Numbered from the stretch's first letter, positions 1 through 8,951 are shown. The stretch: 64,000 nucleotides of DNA from Butyrivibrio sp. XPD2006 (GCF_000420865.1 NZ_ATVT01000016.1:1-64000), one strand, 5' to 3'. Notes: generated by a model from the sequence alone, not told the origin. Made by a program: numbers and translations.

Positions 1-71
<71 letters not shown>

Positions 72-150
72 AAATAAGTTAGTTCAATTCCAGCCAGAAC
101 TAAAACGTTAGCTTTTCGTTCTGTCCGTTATTACTTTTGGTTTGTTTCTT

Positions 151-177
151 CTGAATAATTCTCTTAGAATTTTTCAG
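151..177 (-). other. Hairpin in the 16S rRNA leader
   Basis: A 27-base inverted repeat (arms CTGAAAAATTCT and AGAATTATTCAG around AAG, one mismatch) lies about 80 bases upstream of the 16S 5' end and downstream of the tRNA genes. No T-tract follows it on the minus strand, so it is unlikely to be a terminator. A processing or leader stem of the tRNA-rRNA precursor is the simplest reading. Confidence 0.4.
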
Positions 178-241
178 GGTTGCATTACTGTTTATTTGTC
201 AAGGTGCTATAATTATGACCCTTACTGATTGCGTAAGGCAA

Positions 242-330
242 CGCAGAAGGAGGGATTTGAACCCTCGCGCCGCTATTAACGACCTGCACCCTTTCCAGGG
301 GTGTCTCTTCAACCACTTGAGTACTTCTGC
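242..330 (-). tRNA. tRNA-Ser (anticodon GGA)
   Basis: The minus strand folds as a class II tRNA of 89 bases. The acceptor stem is GCAGAAG (330-324) paired with CTTCTGC (249-243), with discriminator G at 242. The anticodon arm reads CCCCTGGAAAGGG, giving anticodon GGA, and there is a long variable arm and a T-arm GGGTTCAAATCCC. The 3' CCA is not encoded. It lies between tRNA-Ser(TGA) and the 16S gene, probably in one precursor. Confidence 0.95.
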
Positions 331-385
331 AAAATAGTTGATACACAATAACTTATATTGTTGTAGCAGCGTGTTCATAATTAAG

Positions 386-471
386 CGGAGCGAAAGGGAT
401 TCGAACCCTTGTGGCGTTGCCGCCAAACGGTTTTCAAGACCGCCTCGTTATGACCGCTTCGATATCGCTCC
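386..471 (-). tRNA. tRNA-Ser (anticodon TGA)
   Basis: The minus strand gives an 86-base class II tRNA with acceptor stem GGAGCGA (471-465) and TCGCTCC (393-387), and discriminator G at 386. The anticodon loop CTTGAAA gives anticodon TGA, a long variable arm is present, and the T-arm is GGGTTCGAATCCC. CCA is not encoded. It is the first gene downstream of the promoter at 550-578, so the serine pair and the rRNA genes may form one operon. Confidence 0.95.
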
Positions 472-549
472 GAGTTAACTTACCACTATGTCTCAGATAA
501 GATAACGCTCTGTTTGAGTTGCTGTGGCATCTCGCGCAGCGCAAGATTT

Positions 550-578
550 ATATTAACAAAGCAGGGGGTAGATGTCAA
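550..578 (-). promoter_or_regulatory. Consensus sigma-A promoter of the tRNA-Ser/16S unit
   Basis: On the minus strand a perfect -35 TTGACA (578-573) is followed by a 17-base spacer and a -10 TAATAT (555-550). It faces the two tRNA-Ser genes and the 16S gene, with a predicted start near 543. The remaining AT-rich stretch up to the GT4 gene at 655 holds no ORF or clear terminator that I can see. Confidence 0.8.
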
Positions 579-654
579 CAACATTTTTCAAATTTTTTCT
601 TTTATTTTATAATTTATCAAATAAAAAACATGCTTTGTAACAAAATAACAAATA

Positions 655-1722
655 TCAAACAAGAGAATTGTAGATATTTACTAGTCTTTCCACGCTGGCA
701 CTGCTTGAGTAATTTTCTTTTACTTTTTTATAAGCATTCACTCTGAGTTTATCGGCAAAATCATTGTCTTCCATAACCCTCAGAATAGCATTTTTCAGCA
801 TTTCAGAGCTTTTTGGCTCAATAAGTACACCGTTTTCTCCGTCAGTCACTACATCAGGAATACCGCCGACACGACTTGCAACAACAACACAACCGCCCGC
901 CATGGCCTCCAGAACTGAAACAGGAAAGCCTTCATAATATGACGGAAGTACGAAGATACCACATTCGCTGAGGTATTTCGCCTTGTCTTTTCCCGATATC
1001 CATCCTAAAAACTCAACGAACTCGTTACCTTCTATCTTCTTTCTGTAACTCTCGTCCTCGTAAATTCCACCTATACAAAGCCTTACATTCCTGTTGAGTC
1101 TGCCGACCTCTTCAACTGCGTTCAAAAGCTCGTCCATACCCTTATCCTTACAGATACGTCCCAGAAAAAGCAGTTTGTTCATATCTCTGCCATCAACGAG
1201 TGTATCCGCAAAGCCGTCTTCACTATTAACAGCAACACAGTTAGGGAAAACACGGATCTTACCTTCATCTGTAAGCCCGGAGAAGAACTCCTTCCAGAAC
1301 GGCGTCAGCACCAGCATAGCATCAGGCATATCAAGTATTCTGCGCAGGTACTGTCTTCTCTTTTCACTTATCTGATTCTCAAAGTAATTGACAAAATCTC
1401 CGCCGTGCTGATGAAGCACGATCTTCTTGTTATGACGATAAGCTGCTCTTATAAAAAAAGACTTCCTCATAATACTGCTGTCGGAAGATGCATTGACATG
1501 CACAACGTCACACCATCCGAGAGAGCATAAAAACTTAAAGTAAGCAGTGGCAGCCACCAAAAGCTTTTTGCCCCTGCTTCCCTCTTTCATGGTTCCTATA
1601 TATTTGAGGTCGACCCTTTTATCCAGGCCGGCCTCATAGTAGTTGTTGACAATAGCTGAGATTCCGCCGTGAACGCCTCTGTCGGGGCCCACCATCAGAA
1701 CCTTTATCTTACTATCTGACAT
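655..1722 (-). CDS. Glycosyltransferase family 4 (GT-B fold)
   Basis: The 355-residue protein fits family 4 retaining glycosyltransferases. It has an N-terminal Rossmann half opening with KVLMVGPDRGVHGGIS, where the glycine-rich loop is typical, and a C-terminal half with LLFLGRICKDKGMDELLNA followed by VLPSYYEGFPVSVLEAMA. The latter holds the EX7E-type donor-nucleotide motif (E of EGFP and E of LEAM). It is cytoplasmic and transfers a sugar from a nucleotide donor; donor and acceptor cannot be told. I chose ATG 1722 because AAGGAAT precedes it by about seven bases. An upstream in-frame start at 1761 would overlap ispD. It is the last gene of the tsaE-ispD operon, 10 bases after ispD. Confidence 0.85.
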   Translation of the reverse strand: MSDSKIKVLMVGPDRGVHGGISAIVNNYYEAGLDKRVDLKYIGTMKEGSRGKKLLVAATAYFKFLCSLGWCDVVHVNASSDSSIMRKSFFIRAAYRHNKKIVLHQHGGDFVNYFENQISEKRRQYLRRILDMPDAMLVLTPFWKEFFSGLTDEGKIRVFPNCVAVNSEDGFADTLVDGRDMNKLLFLGRICKDKGMDELLNAVEEVGRLNRNVRLCIGGIYEDESYRKKIEGNEFVEFLGWISGKDKAKYLSECGIFVLPSYYEGFPVSVLEAMAGGCVVVASRVGGIPDVVTDGENGVLIEPKSSEMLKNAILRVMEDNDFADKLRVNAYKKVKENYSSSASVERLVNIYNSLV

Positions 1723-1732
1723 TGATAATTCC

Positions 1733-2440
1733 TTATTTCCTTCCCAGGATTGCCTCTGCAACAGCGATATCCTCAGGAGTCGTTATCTTAATATTGTCGT
1801 AGGAGCCCTCTACGAGCTTAACCTTCGTGTCGGTATAATACTCTACAACCATGGCATCGTCAGTAATATTGATACCCTTGGCCATAAGGTCACCCTCTTC
1901 ACGGTCAAGTCTCTGATAGAGTTCCAGTATCATCTTGTATGCAAAACACTGCGGAGTCTGCACAGTCCACATCAGATTCCTGTCAGGCGTCGATGCTGCA
2001 AAGCCCTTTTCATCTGCAATCTTGATGGTATCCTTGGCGGGCATACCTACCACACAGGCTTTATATTCCTTGACTGCCTGAAGTGCTCTCAAAATAATGT
2101 CCCTGTTTATGAAGGGTCTCGCGCCGTCGTGAATGAACGCATAATCACAATCTGCAGCTGCTGCCTGAAGTCCGAGCCTTACGCTGTGATATCTGGCAAG
2201 TCCGCCCTCAACAACCGCCGTAACCTTGTCAAACTTATATTTCTCAACAATCTCTTTTGTCACATATGGAACATCGCCCCTTGAAACAACCAGTACGATG
2301 TCGTCGATGATGCTCTCCTCAAAAGCTTTAAGAGAGTAGTAAATAAGAGGCTTGCCACCGATCTCCATGTACTGCTTCTTAACATCCGACTGCATCCTGC
2401 TGCCGGAGCCTGCTGCCAGAACTATCGCAACTGTTTTCAT
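1733..2440 (-). CDS. ispD: 2-C-methyl-D-erythritol 4-phosphate cytidylyltransferase
   Basis: IspD transfers CMP from CTP to methylerythritol phosphate in the non-mevalonate isoprenoid pathway, which feeds undecaprenyl phosphate synthesis. The 235-residue length is normal for the family. Residues 6-24 carry the nucleotide-binding signature [11 protein letters not shown] followed by KKQY, and the middle holds the family motif HDGARPFI. A TarI-type CDP-ribitol synthase is a close relative, but no TarJ partner is adjacent, so IspD is preferred. The start ATG overlaps the tsaD stop codon (ATGA), showing translational coupling. Confidence 0.88.
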   Translation of the reverse strand: MKTVAIVLAAGSGSRMQSDVKKQYMEIGGKPLIYYSLKAFEESIIDDIVLVVSRGDVPYVTKEIVEKYKFDKVTAVVEGGLARYHSVRLGLQAAAADCDYAFIHDGARPFINRDIILRALQAVKEYKACVVGMPAKDTIKIADEKGFAASTPDRNLMWTVQTPQCFAYKMILELYQRLDREEGDLMAKGINITDDAMVVEYYTDTKVKLVEGSYDNIKITTPEDIAVAEAILGRK

Positions 2441-3609
2441 CTTCGTCCTCCAAAGTCTTGCTCCAGCTTATCAAGGCGAGAGGCTCTGCCGTGGAAGCGT
2501 CTCTCACGGTCGCCAAGCGGCAGGTTGGGAACTGCGTTCATGTCCAGTCCGAACCTGACACCTTTTCTGTATTCAAAATAAGCCGCAGCGCCTATCATTG
2601 CTGCATTGTCGGTACATAAAACAGGACTTGGCCTGTAAAATTCGATATTATTAGCCGCGCACTCTTTTTCCAAAAGCTCACGAAGTGCGGTGTTGGATGC
2701 AACTCCTCCGGCGATGGCGAGCTTGTTCATGCCGTACTCCTTGCAGGCACGGATTGCATGTCCCGCAAGAACCTCTACAACAGCCTTCTGGAAGGATGCT
2801 GCAACGTCCGCCTGACTGAGCTCCTGCCCCTGCATTTTGGCCTGATTGATGAGATTGAGAACTGCAGACTTGAGTCCGGAAAAAGAGAAATCGTACTCCG
2901 CGCCTTCTATCTTGGCCTGAGGGAATGTGAATGCATCGGGATTGCCCTCTCTGGCTGCTTTGTCGATCTTGGGGCCTCCCGGATAACCAAGCCCAATGGC
3001 TCTGGCAACCTTGTCAAAGGCTTCTCCTGCCGCATCATCTCTGGTCTGGCCTATGATATCGTACTCGCCGTAATCCTTGACTACCACAAGGTGAGAGTGT
3101 CCCCCTGATACCACGAGGCACACAAACGGAGGCTCAAGCTCTTTATTCTCAATGAAATTGGCACTTATGTGGCCCTCTATGTGATGGACGCCGATAAGTG
3201 GCTTGTTTTTGGCAAAAGAGATTGCTTTGGCCGCAGAAACTCCCACCAAAAGTGCACCTACAAGTCCGGGCCCGTAGGTTACAGCAATGGCATCCATGTC
3301 GTCCAGAGTAAGACCCGCCTCATCAAGTGCAGCTCTGATGCATCCGTTGATCTTCTCAACATGCTTCCTGGAAGCGATCTCGGGAACAACTCCGCCATAA
3401 ACAGTATGGAGCGCGATCTGGGATGAAATGATGTTGGAGAGAACCTCCCTGCCGTTTCTCACTACCGCCGCAGCCGTCTCGTCGCAGGAGCTCTCAATGG
3501 CTAGGATTGTCACATCCCCGTCACGTCCGGTCTCTGCTGCCTTTTCATCATTCTCTTTTATCGACATGAAGATCACGCCGTCGTTTTCTACATTCTTGTC
3601 TATCTTCAT
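2437..3609 (-). CDS. tsaD: tRNA N6-adenosine threonylcarbamoyltransferase
   Basis: TsaD transfers the threonylcarbamoyl group from TC-AMP to A37 of ANN-decoding tRNAs, working with TsaB and TsaE. The core begins at about residue 34 with [16 protein letters not shown] and continues with [14 protein letters not shown], whose His helps bind the metal, and with VSGGHSHLV and AGGVASN. The first 33 residues form a polar extension not needed by the family. An internal ATG at 3567 would shorten it, but no ribosome binding site is visible there. The partner genes tsaB and tsaE lie in the same operon, separated by rnz, an unknown gene and a deacetylase gene. Confidence 0.95.
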   Translation of the reverse strand: MKIDKNVENDGVIFMSIKENDEKAAETGRDGDVTILAIESSCDETAAAVVRNGREVLSNIISSQIALHTVYGGVVPEIASRKHVEKINGCIRAALDEAGLTLDDMDAIAVTYGPGLVGALLVGVSAAKAISFAKNKPLIGVHHIEGHISANFIENKELEPPFVCLVVSGGHSHLVVVKDYGEYDIIGQTRDDAAGEAFDKVARAIGLGYPGGPKIDKAAREGNPDAFTFPQAKIEGAEYDFSFSGLKSAVLNLINQAKMQGQELSQADVAASFQKAVVEVLAGHAIRACKEYGMNKLAIAGGVASNTALRELLEKECAANNIEFYRPSPVLCTDNAAMIGAAAYFEYRKGVRFGLDMNAVPNLPLGDRERRFHGRASRLDKLEQDFGGRR

Positions 3610-3612
3610 AAT

Positions 3613-4509
3613 TTATCTCTTTAATCCGCCGCCTAATTTAACGAGGGCTTCAGCCTCTTTTTGTCTGTTGGCGCTGTTTACGTTTAGAAAATCAAGATCG
3701 TCCTTGCTGGTGATCTGAGAAACTTCTGTGATGTCAGTAACATCTCCCGGATGGAATAAAATCTCCATGTTTGAAAGTCCCTTGTCTGCCAGAACATCTG
3801 CTGCCGCAGGGATGCACTCTTTTACATTGTCATAAAACATGTGACCCGAGAGCATGACACCCATGAAAAACTTCTTCTCAACGCCAAGGCGTCTTAATGT
3901 CTCGTTATACTTACGCTCGTTGCGAGCGGCAAGGGTATTCAGAACCAGAACCTTCACAACGTTGATAGGCTTTATTCCCTTGATCTTGCCTGAAACCTTG
4001 CGATAAACGTTAAGGTCCTCTCTGGGGAATCTGATATATGAAACCTCCAGGTTATTCTCCCTGACTACATCCATCATCGCGTCAAAGATCAGCGGAAGCA
4101 TGTGATAATGTACATGGCCGTCCAGTCTGAACTTATCATCATTCATGTACTGTCTGCAGGCCAGGATCTGAGCTTCCACTTCGCGCCTTATCTGGCGATA
4201 ATAAATTCTGCGAAGTACCGGCACCCAGCCTATTAACAAAAGCTTTGCAAATCCGACATTGAAATTGCCGTCGCTGTCGGTAAGTCTGGAGGCTTTGACC
4301 CCGGTAAGAGGCTGTCCCTCCACGAAATTTATATGTACTGTCACAAAGAGCTTCTTCCTGATGTCTTTTATCGCATCCATGCACTCAGCAAGATACGGGC
4401 TGTTTGGCATGATGCTGATGCCATTCAGCGCTCCGTTGTGGTAACAGTCAATTATATGCTGACTCTGGGTTCTGAACATCCCATAGTCATCTGCGTGGTA
4501 TTCTATCAT
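3613..4509 (-). CDS. YdjC/ChbG-like carbohydrate deacetylase
   Basis: The 298-residue protein starts MIEYHADDYGM, the metal-binding Asp-Asp motif of the YdjC/ChbG family, enzymes that remove acetyl groups from chitooligosaccharides and related sugars. A second metal ligand pair is visible in DGHVHYHML. LFHPGDVTD near the C-terminus is also typical. The protein has no signal peptide and should be cytoplasmic. ATG 4509 is preferred because AAGGAAG lies upstream and it avoids overlap with the preceding gene; an ATG at 4536 would add nine residues. Its presence beside tsaD may reflect operon packing rather than shared function. The substrate is unknown. Confidence 0.82.
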   Translation of the reverse strand: MIEYHADDYGMFRTQSQHIIDCYHNGALNGISIMPNSPYLAECMDAIKDIRKKLFVTVHINFVEGQPLTGVKASRLTDSDGNFNVGFAKLLLIGWVPVLRRIYYRQIRREVEAQILACRQYMNDDKFRLDGHVHYHMLPLIFDAMMDVVRENNLEVSYIRFPREDLNVYRKVSGKIKGIKPINVVKVLVLNTLAARNERKYNETLRRLGVEKKFFMGVMLSGHMFYDNVKECIPAAADVLADKGLSNMEILFHPGDVTDITEVSQITSKDDLDFLNVNSANRQKEAEALVKLGGGLKR

Positions 4510-4511
4510 TT

Positions 4512-5096
4512 CTATTCTTCTTCCTTGGGCGTCCATCCCAGGATCTTCCAGTTGCCAGTCTCCTGGTCCCTCCTCAGGATAAACGTATAATAATGTGTAA
4601 CCGTCGGGTTTGTTGCGTTCCTGACGTTAAAGAGGCAGTCAACACTGCACATCTTGCGGCCGTCCACAGAGACCTCCTCAGGCTCTTTTGCCTGAACAAC
4701 ATAGGCCGGAATTGAGTACTGCTGGGCCTTTCTGCTGTTGACCTCTACCTGTATGGCCCCCGCGAAATTCACGTTGTTGGCCAAAAGTTCCTCGTCCATA
4801 AGACCCTGAAGAACCGCTATCATTGCGTCTCTCTGATCCTCGTCGTAGGTTTCCCTGTACAGAGTCTGCATGATCTTGGCGTAGAGCTCAACGACTTTTC
4901 TGGCGCTGGCGGGATAGGTTTTCTCAAGATTGGTGGTCGTGATCTCATCAACGACTGTGATCGTATAGTCCTCATCCTTGGCCGGCTGTCTCTTGGTTCT
5001 TGTGAGCATAAGATAAACTCCCAGAATCACCATCGCTCCGAGAACAATAAGTACAACCGATTTAATTATCGCTGATCCAACACTGCCTTTTTCCAT
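4512..5096 (-). CDS. Membrane-anchored protein of unknown function
   Basis: I do not recognise this 194-residue protein beyond its layout. It has a short N-terminal cytoplasmic segment, one transmembrane helix (about residues 8-31, IIKSVVLIVLGAMVILGVYL) and an extracytoplasmic domain. That domain has helical repeats (KVVELYAKIMQTLY) and ends in a beta-rich part, FILRRDQETGNWKILGW, resembling NTF2-like or Tim44-like folds. Small proteins of this design occur in Lachnospiraceae next to t6A and RNase Z genes. ATG 5096 follows AGAGGA and is preferred to 5117. It lies between rnz and the deacetylase gene with short spacers. Confidence 0.7.
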   Translation of the reverse strand: MEKGSVGSAIIKSVVLIVLGAMVILGVYLMLTRTKRQPAKDEDYTITVVDEITTTNLEKTYPASARKVVELYAKIMQTLYRETYDEDQRDAMIAVLQGLMDEELLANNVNFAGAIQVEVNSRKAQQYSIPAYVVQAKEPEEVSVDGRKMCSVDCLFNVRNATNPTVTHYYTFILRRDQETGNWKILGWTPKEEE

Positions 5097-5137
5097 GTTT
5101 CCTCTTTCCGCCGGCACAGGTCTGCCGGCCTTTAAGT

Positions 5138-6058
5138 TTATTCAGTGAATCTAAGGGTGCAGCTTCGGCCGTCCTTGGCTGCAATAGTGTTTGGAAAAAT
5201 CTTCTTGGTATCCTGCATGAACTCCATGGGGTTTACCAGTGACGGGCTGTAGTGGGTAAGCCACATCTCCTTTACCTTGGCGTCACTTGCCATTCTGGCT
5301 GCCTCGTAGAAGGTCATGTGCTTGTATTCCTTGGCCTTTTGGAGTTTGTCTGCCTCGCCGTACATGCCCTCGCAGATGAATAGATCTGAATCCGCTGCAT
5401 TTCTGACGATGCTGTCCGTCGGCCTTGAATCCGTGCTGTAGGTGAGTTTAATGCCCTTGCGTTCCTCCCCCAGAACCATGTCGGGCGTGTAGGTGATACC
5501 GTCATCTGTCACAATGGTCTCACCCTTTTGGAGGCTGTTCCAGAAATCTCTGGGAATTCCCTTCTCCTGAGCTGCCTCAACATTGAACTTGCCCTGGCGT
5601 CGCAGGTTCATGGTGTATCCGTAGCATGTAATATTATGATTAACCTTGAAGGCTGTAATCGTAAATTCAGGCATTCCTTCCAGGTCAAAAGACATCTCGT
5701 CTCCGGTAATCTCTTTGAACCTGATCTCAAAAGGCAGCTCCGGTGCTATGACGCGGAGGCTGTTTACCACCTTCTCAAGGCCCTTGGGCCCAACCATCAA
5801 AAGAGGCTCTGTGCGCTCCGCATTGCCCATGGTCAGCAGCATTCCGGGAAGTCCCGAGATGTGGTCCGCATGGTAGTGCGTAAAGCACATAACATCGATG
5901 GGTTTGGCGCTGAGGCCCTTTTTCTTCATGGCAATCTGTGTTCCCTCACCACAGTCGATGAGGATGCACTTGCCGTTATATCTCACAAGAAGTGCTGTGA
6001 GAAGTCTGTTTGGAAGCGGCATCATTCCGCCGGTTCCAAGTAAGCAAACATCTATCAT
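5138..6058 (-). CDS. rnz: Ribonuclease Z
   Basis: RNase Z cleaves the 3' trailer of tRNA precursors. This fits a window whose tRNA-Ser genes do not encode CCA. The 306-residue metallo-beta-lactamase protein carries the zinc motif HYHADH at residues 61-66, a later metal ligand set (SDLFICEGMY, the family's C-E-M-Y pattern) and LTHYSPS. The flexible-arm segment lies between about 150 and 200. Its ATG abuts the stop codon of tsaB-rimI directly, so the two are translationally coupled. Length and motifs are normal for the short bacterial form. Confidence 0.93.
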   Translation of the reverse strand: MIDVCLLGTGGMMPLPNRLLTALLVRYNGKCILIDCGEGTQIAMKKKGLSAKPIDVMCFTHYHADHISGLPGMLLTMGNAERTEPLLMVGPKGLEKVVNSLRVIAPELPFEIRFKEITGDEMSFDLEGMPEFTITAFKVNHNITCYGYTMNLRRQGKFNVEAAQEKGIPRDFWNSLQKGETIVTDDGITYTPDMVLGEERKGIKLTYSTDSRPTDSIVRNAADSDLFICEGMYGEADKLQKAKEYKHMTFYEAARMASDAKVKEMWLTHYSPSLVNPMEFMQDTKKIFPNTIAAKDGRSCTLRFTE

Positions 6059-7291
6059 TTAATTCTCTTCTCTCTTCCAATAAATCACTGCGTCGTCCTT
6101 GGGCTCGTCATAGAATCCCGGGCGCACGCCTTCGCTCTTAAATCCAAGCTTCTCATAAAGCCTTATGGCAGGGGCGTTCTGGGCCCTTACTTCCAGAGTG
6201 TAGTCCTTGATGCCGATGCCGCGGCCTCTCTCAAGGAGCTGCTTGACCATCTTGTAGCCGCAGCCTTCCCTGCGGACATCGCCCGATACGGAGACGTTGG
6301 TGACTTCGCCCTCGCCGGAGATATTCCGAACGCCGCACAGTCCAACAATCCTGCCGGCCATCTCAGCCACCAGGTAAACTGTATCATCTCTAGTCATGGC
6401 GTCAAGGAGCTGTTTCTGTGTCCAGGCCTCCTTGCCAAGATTTATCTGTTCAAGCTTCCAGGCATCCTCAACATCCTCGGCTGTCATCTGCCTTATGCGG
6501 ACTTTGCCGGGAGTGTTGCGAAGTGCTGCTTTTTTCTCAGAAAGATTTCCGGAATCCGATTTGTCTTTTTCCAGAGATTCACGCTCTGCCTGGGAGAGGC
6601 GAAGGTAATCCGGAGCAAATTCATCAGCGGAAACCGTAATACCATCTGCAGCATATTTAACAGCAAGGGCAGCAAGTGAAGCTGCGCTCTGTCTGTTCAT
6701 GTGGAGCGGCGCAACTGTGAAAGGCACTTTAAGGCCCTGCTCGAGCTTGTCATGGTAGACAGGGATTCCGTCACCAAGGAGCACCACGCTCTTGCCGATG
6801 CTGTTGAGCTCAGTGATGATATCGTCAATGGAAGCAGCGTACTGTTTTCTGATCACGCGCATGTCGAAGCCCTGCTCAAAGCTCTTTTCCTCGGTAGGAC
6901 TGGGCACGAAGGTATAGATACCGGTGTAGACCTGATTCCTTCTGGCGTCCATCATCGGGCAGATTATCTTCTCATTGCCGTAGAGATTGTAAGCCAATGC
7001 ATCCACAGTGGGAACCGGGATGATGGGCTTATCAAGTGCCAGTGCAAGTCCCTTGGCCGTTGCAGAGCCTATCCTGAGTCCGGTAAAAGAGCCGGGTCCT
7101 TTGGCCACTGCGATGGCATCGATGGTGGAAAGATCAAGTCCTATCTTCCTCGCCATGTCGTCCAACATGGGCATCAGAATCTCTGAATGTGTTGTTTTGT
7201 GTTGGATCGAAAACTGTGCTTTTAAAATGTCGCCGTCAGAGATGGCAACGGTAGCAACCAGTCCCGATGTGTCTATTGCTAATATCTTCAT
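6059..7291 (-). CDS. tsaB: TsaB-RimI fusion protein
   Basis: Two normally separate proteins are joined in 410 residues. Residues 1-235 are TsaB, the non-catalytic partner of TsaD in t6A synthesis: MKILAIDTSG, then VAKGPGSFTGLRIG, then PMMDARRNQVY. Residues 268-410 are a GNAT acetyltransferase like RimI, which acetylates the N-terminal alanine of ribosomal protein S18: VRIRQMTAEDVEDAW, the acetyl-CoA loop VSGDVRREGCGYKM, and LEVRAQNAPAIRLYEKLGF. A lysine/serine-rich linker joins them. No frame disruption is visible. The gene lies 28 bases after tsaE and abuts rnz. Confidence 0.93.
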   Translation of the reverse strand: MKILAIDTSGLVATVAISDGDILKAQFSIQHKTTHSEILMPMLDDMARKIGLDLSTIDAIAVAKGPGSFTGLRIGSATAKGLALALDKPIIPVPTVDALAYNLYGNEKIICPMMDARRNQVYTGIYTFVPSPTEEKSFEQGFDMRVIRKQYAASIDDIITELNSIGKSVVLLGDGIPVYHDKLEQGLKVPFTVAPLHMNRQSAASLAALAVKYAADGITVSADEFAPDYLRLSQAERESLEKDKSDSGNLSEKKAALRNTPGKVRIRQMTAEDVEDAWKLEQINLGKEAWTQKQLLDAMTRDDTVYLVAEMAGRIVGLCGVRNISGEGEVTNVSVSGDVRREGCGYKMVKQLLERGRGIGIKDYTLEVRAQNAPAIRLYEKLGFKSEGVRPGFYDEPKDDAVIYWKREEN

Positions 7292-7319
7292 ATTTACGCA
7301 TTCCTGTAATTATTATGGT

Positions 7320-7757
7320 TTAGTGCCTGGTCATGGTGATGAGCCTGTAATCAAAGCCCTTTTCAAGGTTCTTTTCAATCACAATCTCTGTGTAATGCTC
7401 GGGAAGCAGCTCCTCAATGAGGTTAGCCCACTCAATAAAGCAGACTCCATCGCCGTAGAAGTAGTCCTCATAGCCGATCTCGTCCATCTCGCTGACATCG
7501 CCGATCCTGTACACATCGAAGTGATAGAACGGGATCCTGCCCTCGTCATAGACCTGAAGGATCGTAAAAGTGGGAGAACTTACAGGTCCCATGATCCCGA
7601 GTCCCGCAGCCACGCCTTGTGTCAGCACGGTCTTGCCAACGCCGAGGTCTCCGATCAATGTGTAGACCATTCCGGGCGTTGCGCTCTCTCCGATCCTCCT
7701 GCCAATCTCAAAAGTCTCTTCCGGGCTATTTGTTTCATGTCTGGTTACGATTTCCAT
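7320..7757 (-). CDS. tsaE: tRNA threonylcarbamoyladenosine biosynthesis ATPase
   Basis: TsaE is the small P-loop ATPase that resets the TsaB-TsaD complex. The 145-residue product has Walker A GDLGVGKT, the family segment SSPTFTI, and HFDVYRIGD followed by FIEWAN (Walker B and sensor region). I chose ATG 7757, preceded by GGGGG; the upstream ATG at 7775 would put the start before this site. It is the first gene of the operon tsaE, tsaB-rimI, rnz, unknown membrane protein, deacetylase, tsaD, ispD, GT4. Confidence 0.93.
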   Translation of the reverse strand: MEIVTRHETNSPEETFEIGRRIGESATPGMVYTLIGDLGVGKTVLTQGVAAGLGIMGPVSSPTFTILQVYDEGRIPFYHFDVYRIGDVSEMDEIGYEDYFYGDGVCFIEWANLIEELLPEHYTEIVIEKNLEKGFDYRLITMTRH

Positions 7758-7791
7758 AATTACCCCCGTATGCACAAACTAAACCAACTTT

Positions 7792-7800
7792 ATGATACCA
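7792..7800 (-). promoter_or_regulatory. Extended -10 promoter of the tsaE operon
   Basis: The minus strand reads TGG then TATCAT, an extended -10 element, about 30 bases upstream of tsaE and just after the ribU terminator. The -35 region (TACCCG at 7820-7815) is poor. Similar TGG-TATAA(T/C) elements precede murA and pgm in this window. Confidence 0.5.
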
Positions 7801-7801
7801 C

Positions 7802-7834
7802 AAAAAGGGCGCCGCGGGTAGATTCCGCCACGCC
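7802..7834 (-). terminator. Intrinsic terminator of ribU
   Basis: Downstream of ribU on the minus strand a GC-rich hairpin, GGCGTGGCGG paired with CCGCGGCGCC around AATCTAC (nine of ten positions pair, one mismatch), is followed by CTTTTT. It separates ribU from the tsaE operon, whose promoter follows at once. Confidence 0.75.
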
Positions 7835-7864
7835 TGGTGGTATGCGTTATGTAGTTGTAATGTA

Positions 7865-8650
7865 TTATGCCTCTTCTGCCTTGGCTATTCTCTTGCGAAC
7901 AGCCATAGGAGTTGTCTTAAGGATAGGGCTGAGCTGCTTGTAAACAAGGAATGTAAGCACGCTGTCAACTGTTCCCTTTAAGAGGTTGAACGGTGCAACA
8001 CAGATTGCACAGAATGTGAATACGTCTGTTACTGCTGAATTGATAACTGTTCCGGCCTGAACGAAGTAGCTGACATCAACGCCGTATGCGATGGCATATG
8101 CAGGAAGCAGGAAGAAAGCATTGAGTGTGGATCCTACAAGTGCGATGCAAAGAGTACCTGTGATGCAGCTGATAAGAGCTACCTTTCTGGTCTTCTTGAA
8201 TCTGTAGATTACTGTTGCAGGGATAACAAAAGCTGCTCCAACGCAGAAGTTTGCGATCTCGCCTACAAATCCCGGTGTAGGTCCCTGGATGAGAACATTA
8301 AGTGTGACCTTGATGAACTCGATCATAACCGCAACCATAGGGCCTGCAGCGAATCCACCGATCAGAGCGGGAATATCGCTGAAATCGAATTTGTAGAATG
8401 ATGGTGCGATTGGAAGCGGGAACTCAAGCAGCATGAGGACAAAAGAGATAGCGGAAAAGACACCGATGATGGCGATCTTTCTGGTGCTGAACATAGCCTC
8501 TACTGTTCCGTTTGACTGAAGCTCCTGCTTACGTGCGAGCCTCTCGGCGAAATATGCGATGACAAATGCTACCACGATAAGCAGCAAAAGTGCGGCAAAA
8601 CGCCCGGGTGCTCCTGCAATGTTTGTGATTGTTTCCTTTAAGTTGTTCAT
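7865..8650 (-). CDS. ribU: Riboflavin ECF transporter S component
   Basis: RibU is the membrane substrate-binding subunit of an energy-coupling-factor transporter and imports riboflavin with the shared EcfAA'T module, which is not in this window. The 261-residue protein is highly hydrophobic with about six helices. It shows family segments such as KIAIIGVFSAISFVLMLLEFPLP, KFDFSDIPALIGGFAAGP and GFVGEIANF. The first 45 residues contain an extra N-terminal helix and a charged loop, making it longer than the typical 190-200 residues. The FMN riboswitch upstream strongly supports riboflavin as substrate. The ATG is preceded by AAGGAG. Confidence 0.93.
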   Translation of the reverse strand: MNNLKETITNIAGAPGRFAALLLLIVVAFVIAYFAERLARKQELQSNGTVEAMFSTRKIAIIGVFSAISFVLMLLEFPLPIAPSFYKFDFSDIPALIGGFAAGPMVAVMIEFIKVTLNVLIQGPTPGFVGEIANFCVGAAFVIPATVIYRFKKTRKVALISCITGTLCIALVGSTLNAFFLLPAYAIAYGVDVSYFVQAGTVINSAVTDVFTFCAICVAPFNLLKGTVDSVLTFLVYKQLSPILKTTPMAVRKRIAKAEEA

Positions 8651-8814
8651 TTTTCTCCTTCTTTCTCATCGGGTTTTGAATTATTTGATTTGAAGGAGAG
8701 ATAAAGTGGGAAAATTGTTGGACTGCCATCATTCTACACTAAACTCGTGAAAGCATCGTTAAGTGAAAATGACAGGCTCACATGGCCTCGAAAGAACCTC
8801 GGCTCATGTTCTGC

Positions 8815-8940
8815 ACTTCTTCTCTCATCCAGACTTTACTGTCGGTTTTGGAATCTAACCAAATCGGCTGCATGATTACTCAAGCAGTTCGCGGACTATA
8901 CCGCCGGTTGGGAATTTCACCCTGCCCCGAAGAATTATTA
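8815..8940 (-). promoter_or_regulatory. FMN riboswitch (RFN element)
   Basis: On the minus strand the leader of ribU contains the conserved RFN blocks in order: CTTCGGGGCAGGGTGAAATT, CCGGCGGTATAGTCCGCGA, the CAGCCGATTTGGT segment, CCGACAGTAAAGTCTGG and ATGAGAGAAG. This is the FMN-sensing aptamer. Between it and ribU lies an inverted repeat (ACATGAGCC to GGCCATGT, about 8788-8810) without a good T-tract, so control at translation is at least as likely as termination. FMN binding should lower ribU expression. Confidence 0.96.
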
Positions 8941-8951
8941 TTTACCAGCTA

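Noticed and set aside
197..202. TTGACA on the minus strand as a second rRNA promoter
   Set aside because: No acceptable -10 lies 16-18 bases downstream.
5528..6043. Plus-strand frame opposite rnz
   Set aside because: Antisense shadow of a conserved gene with no start signals.
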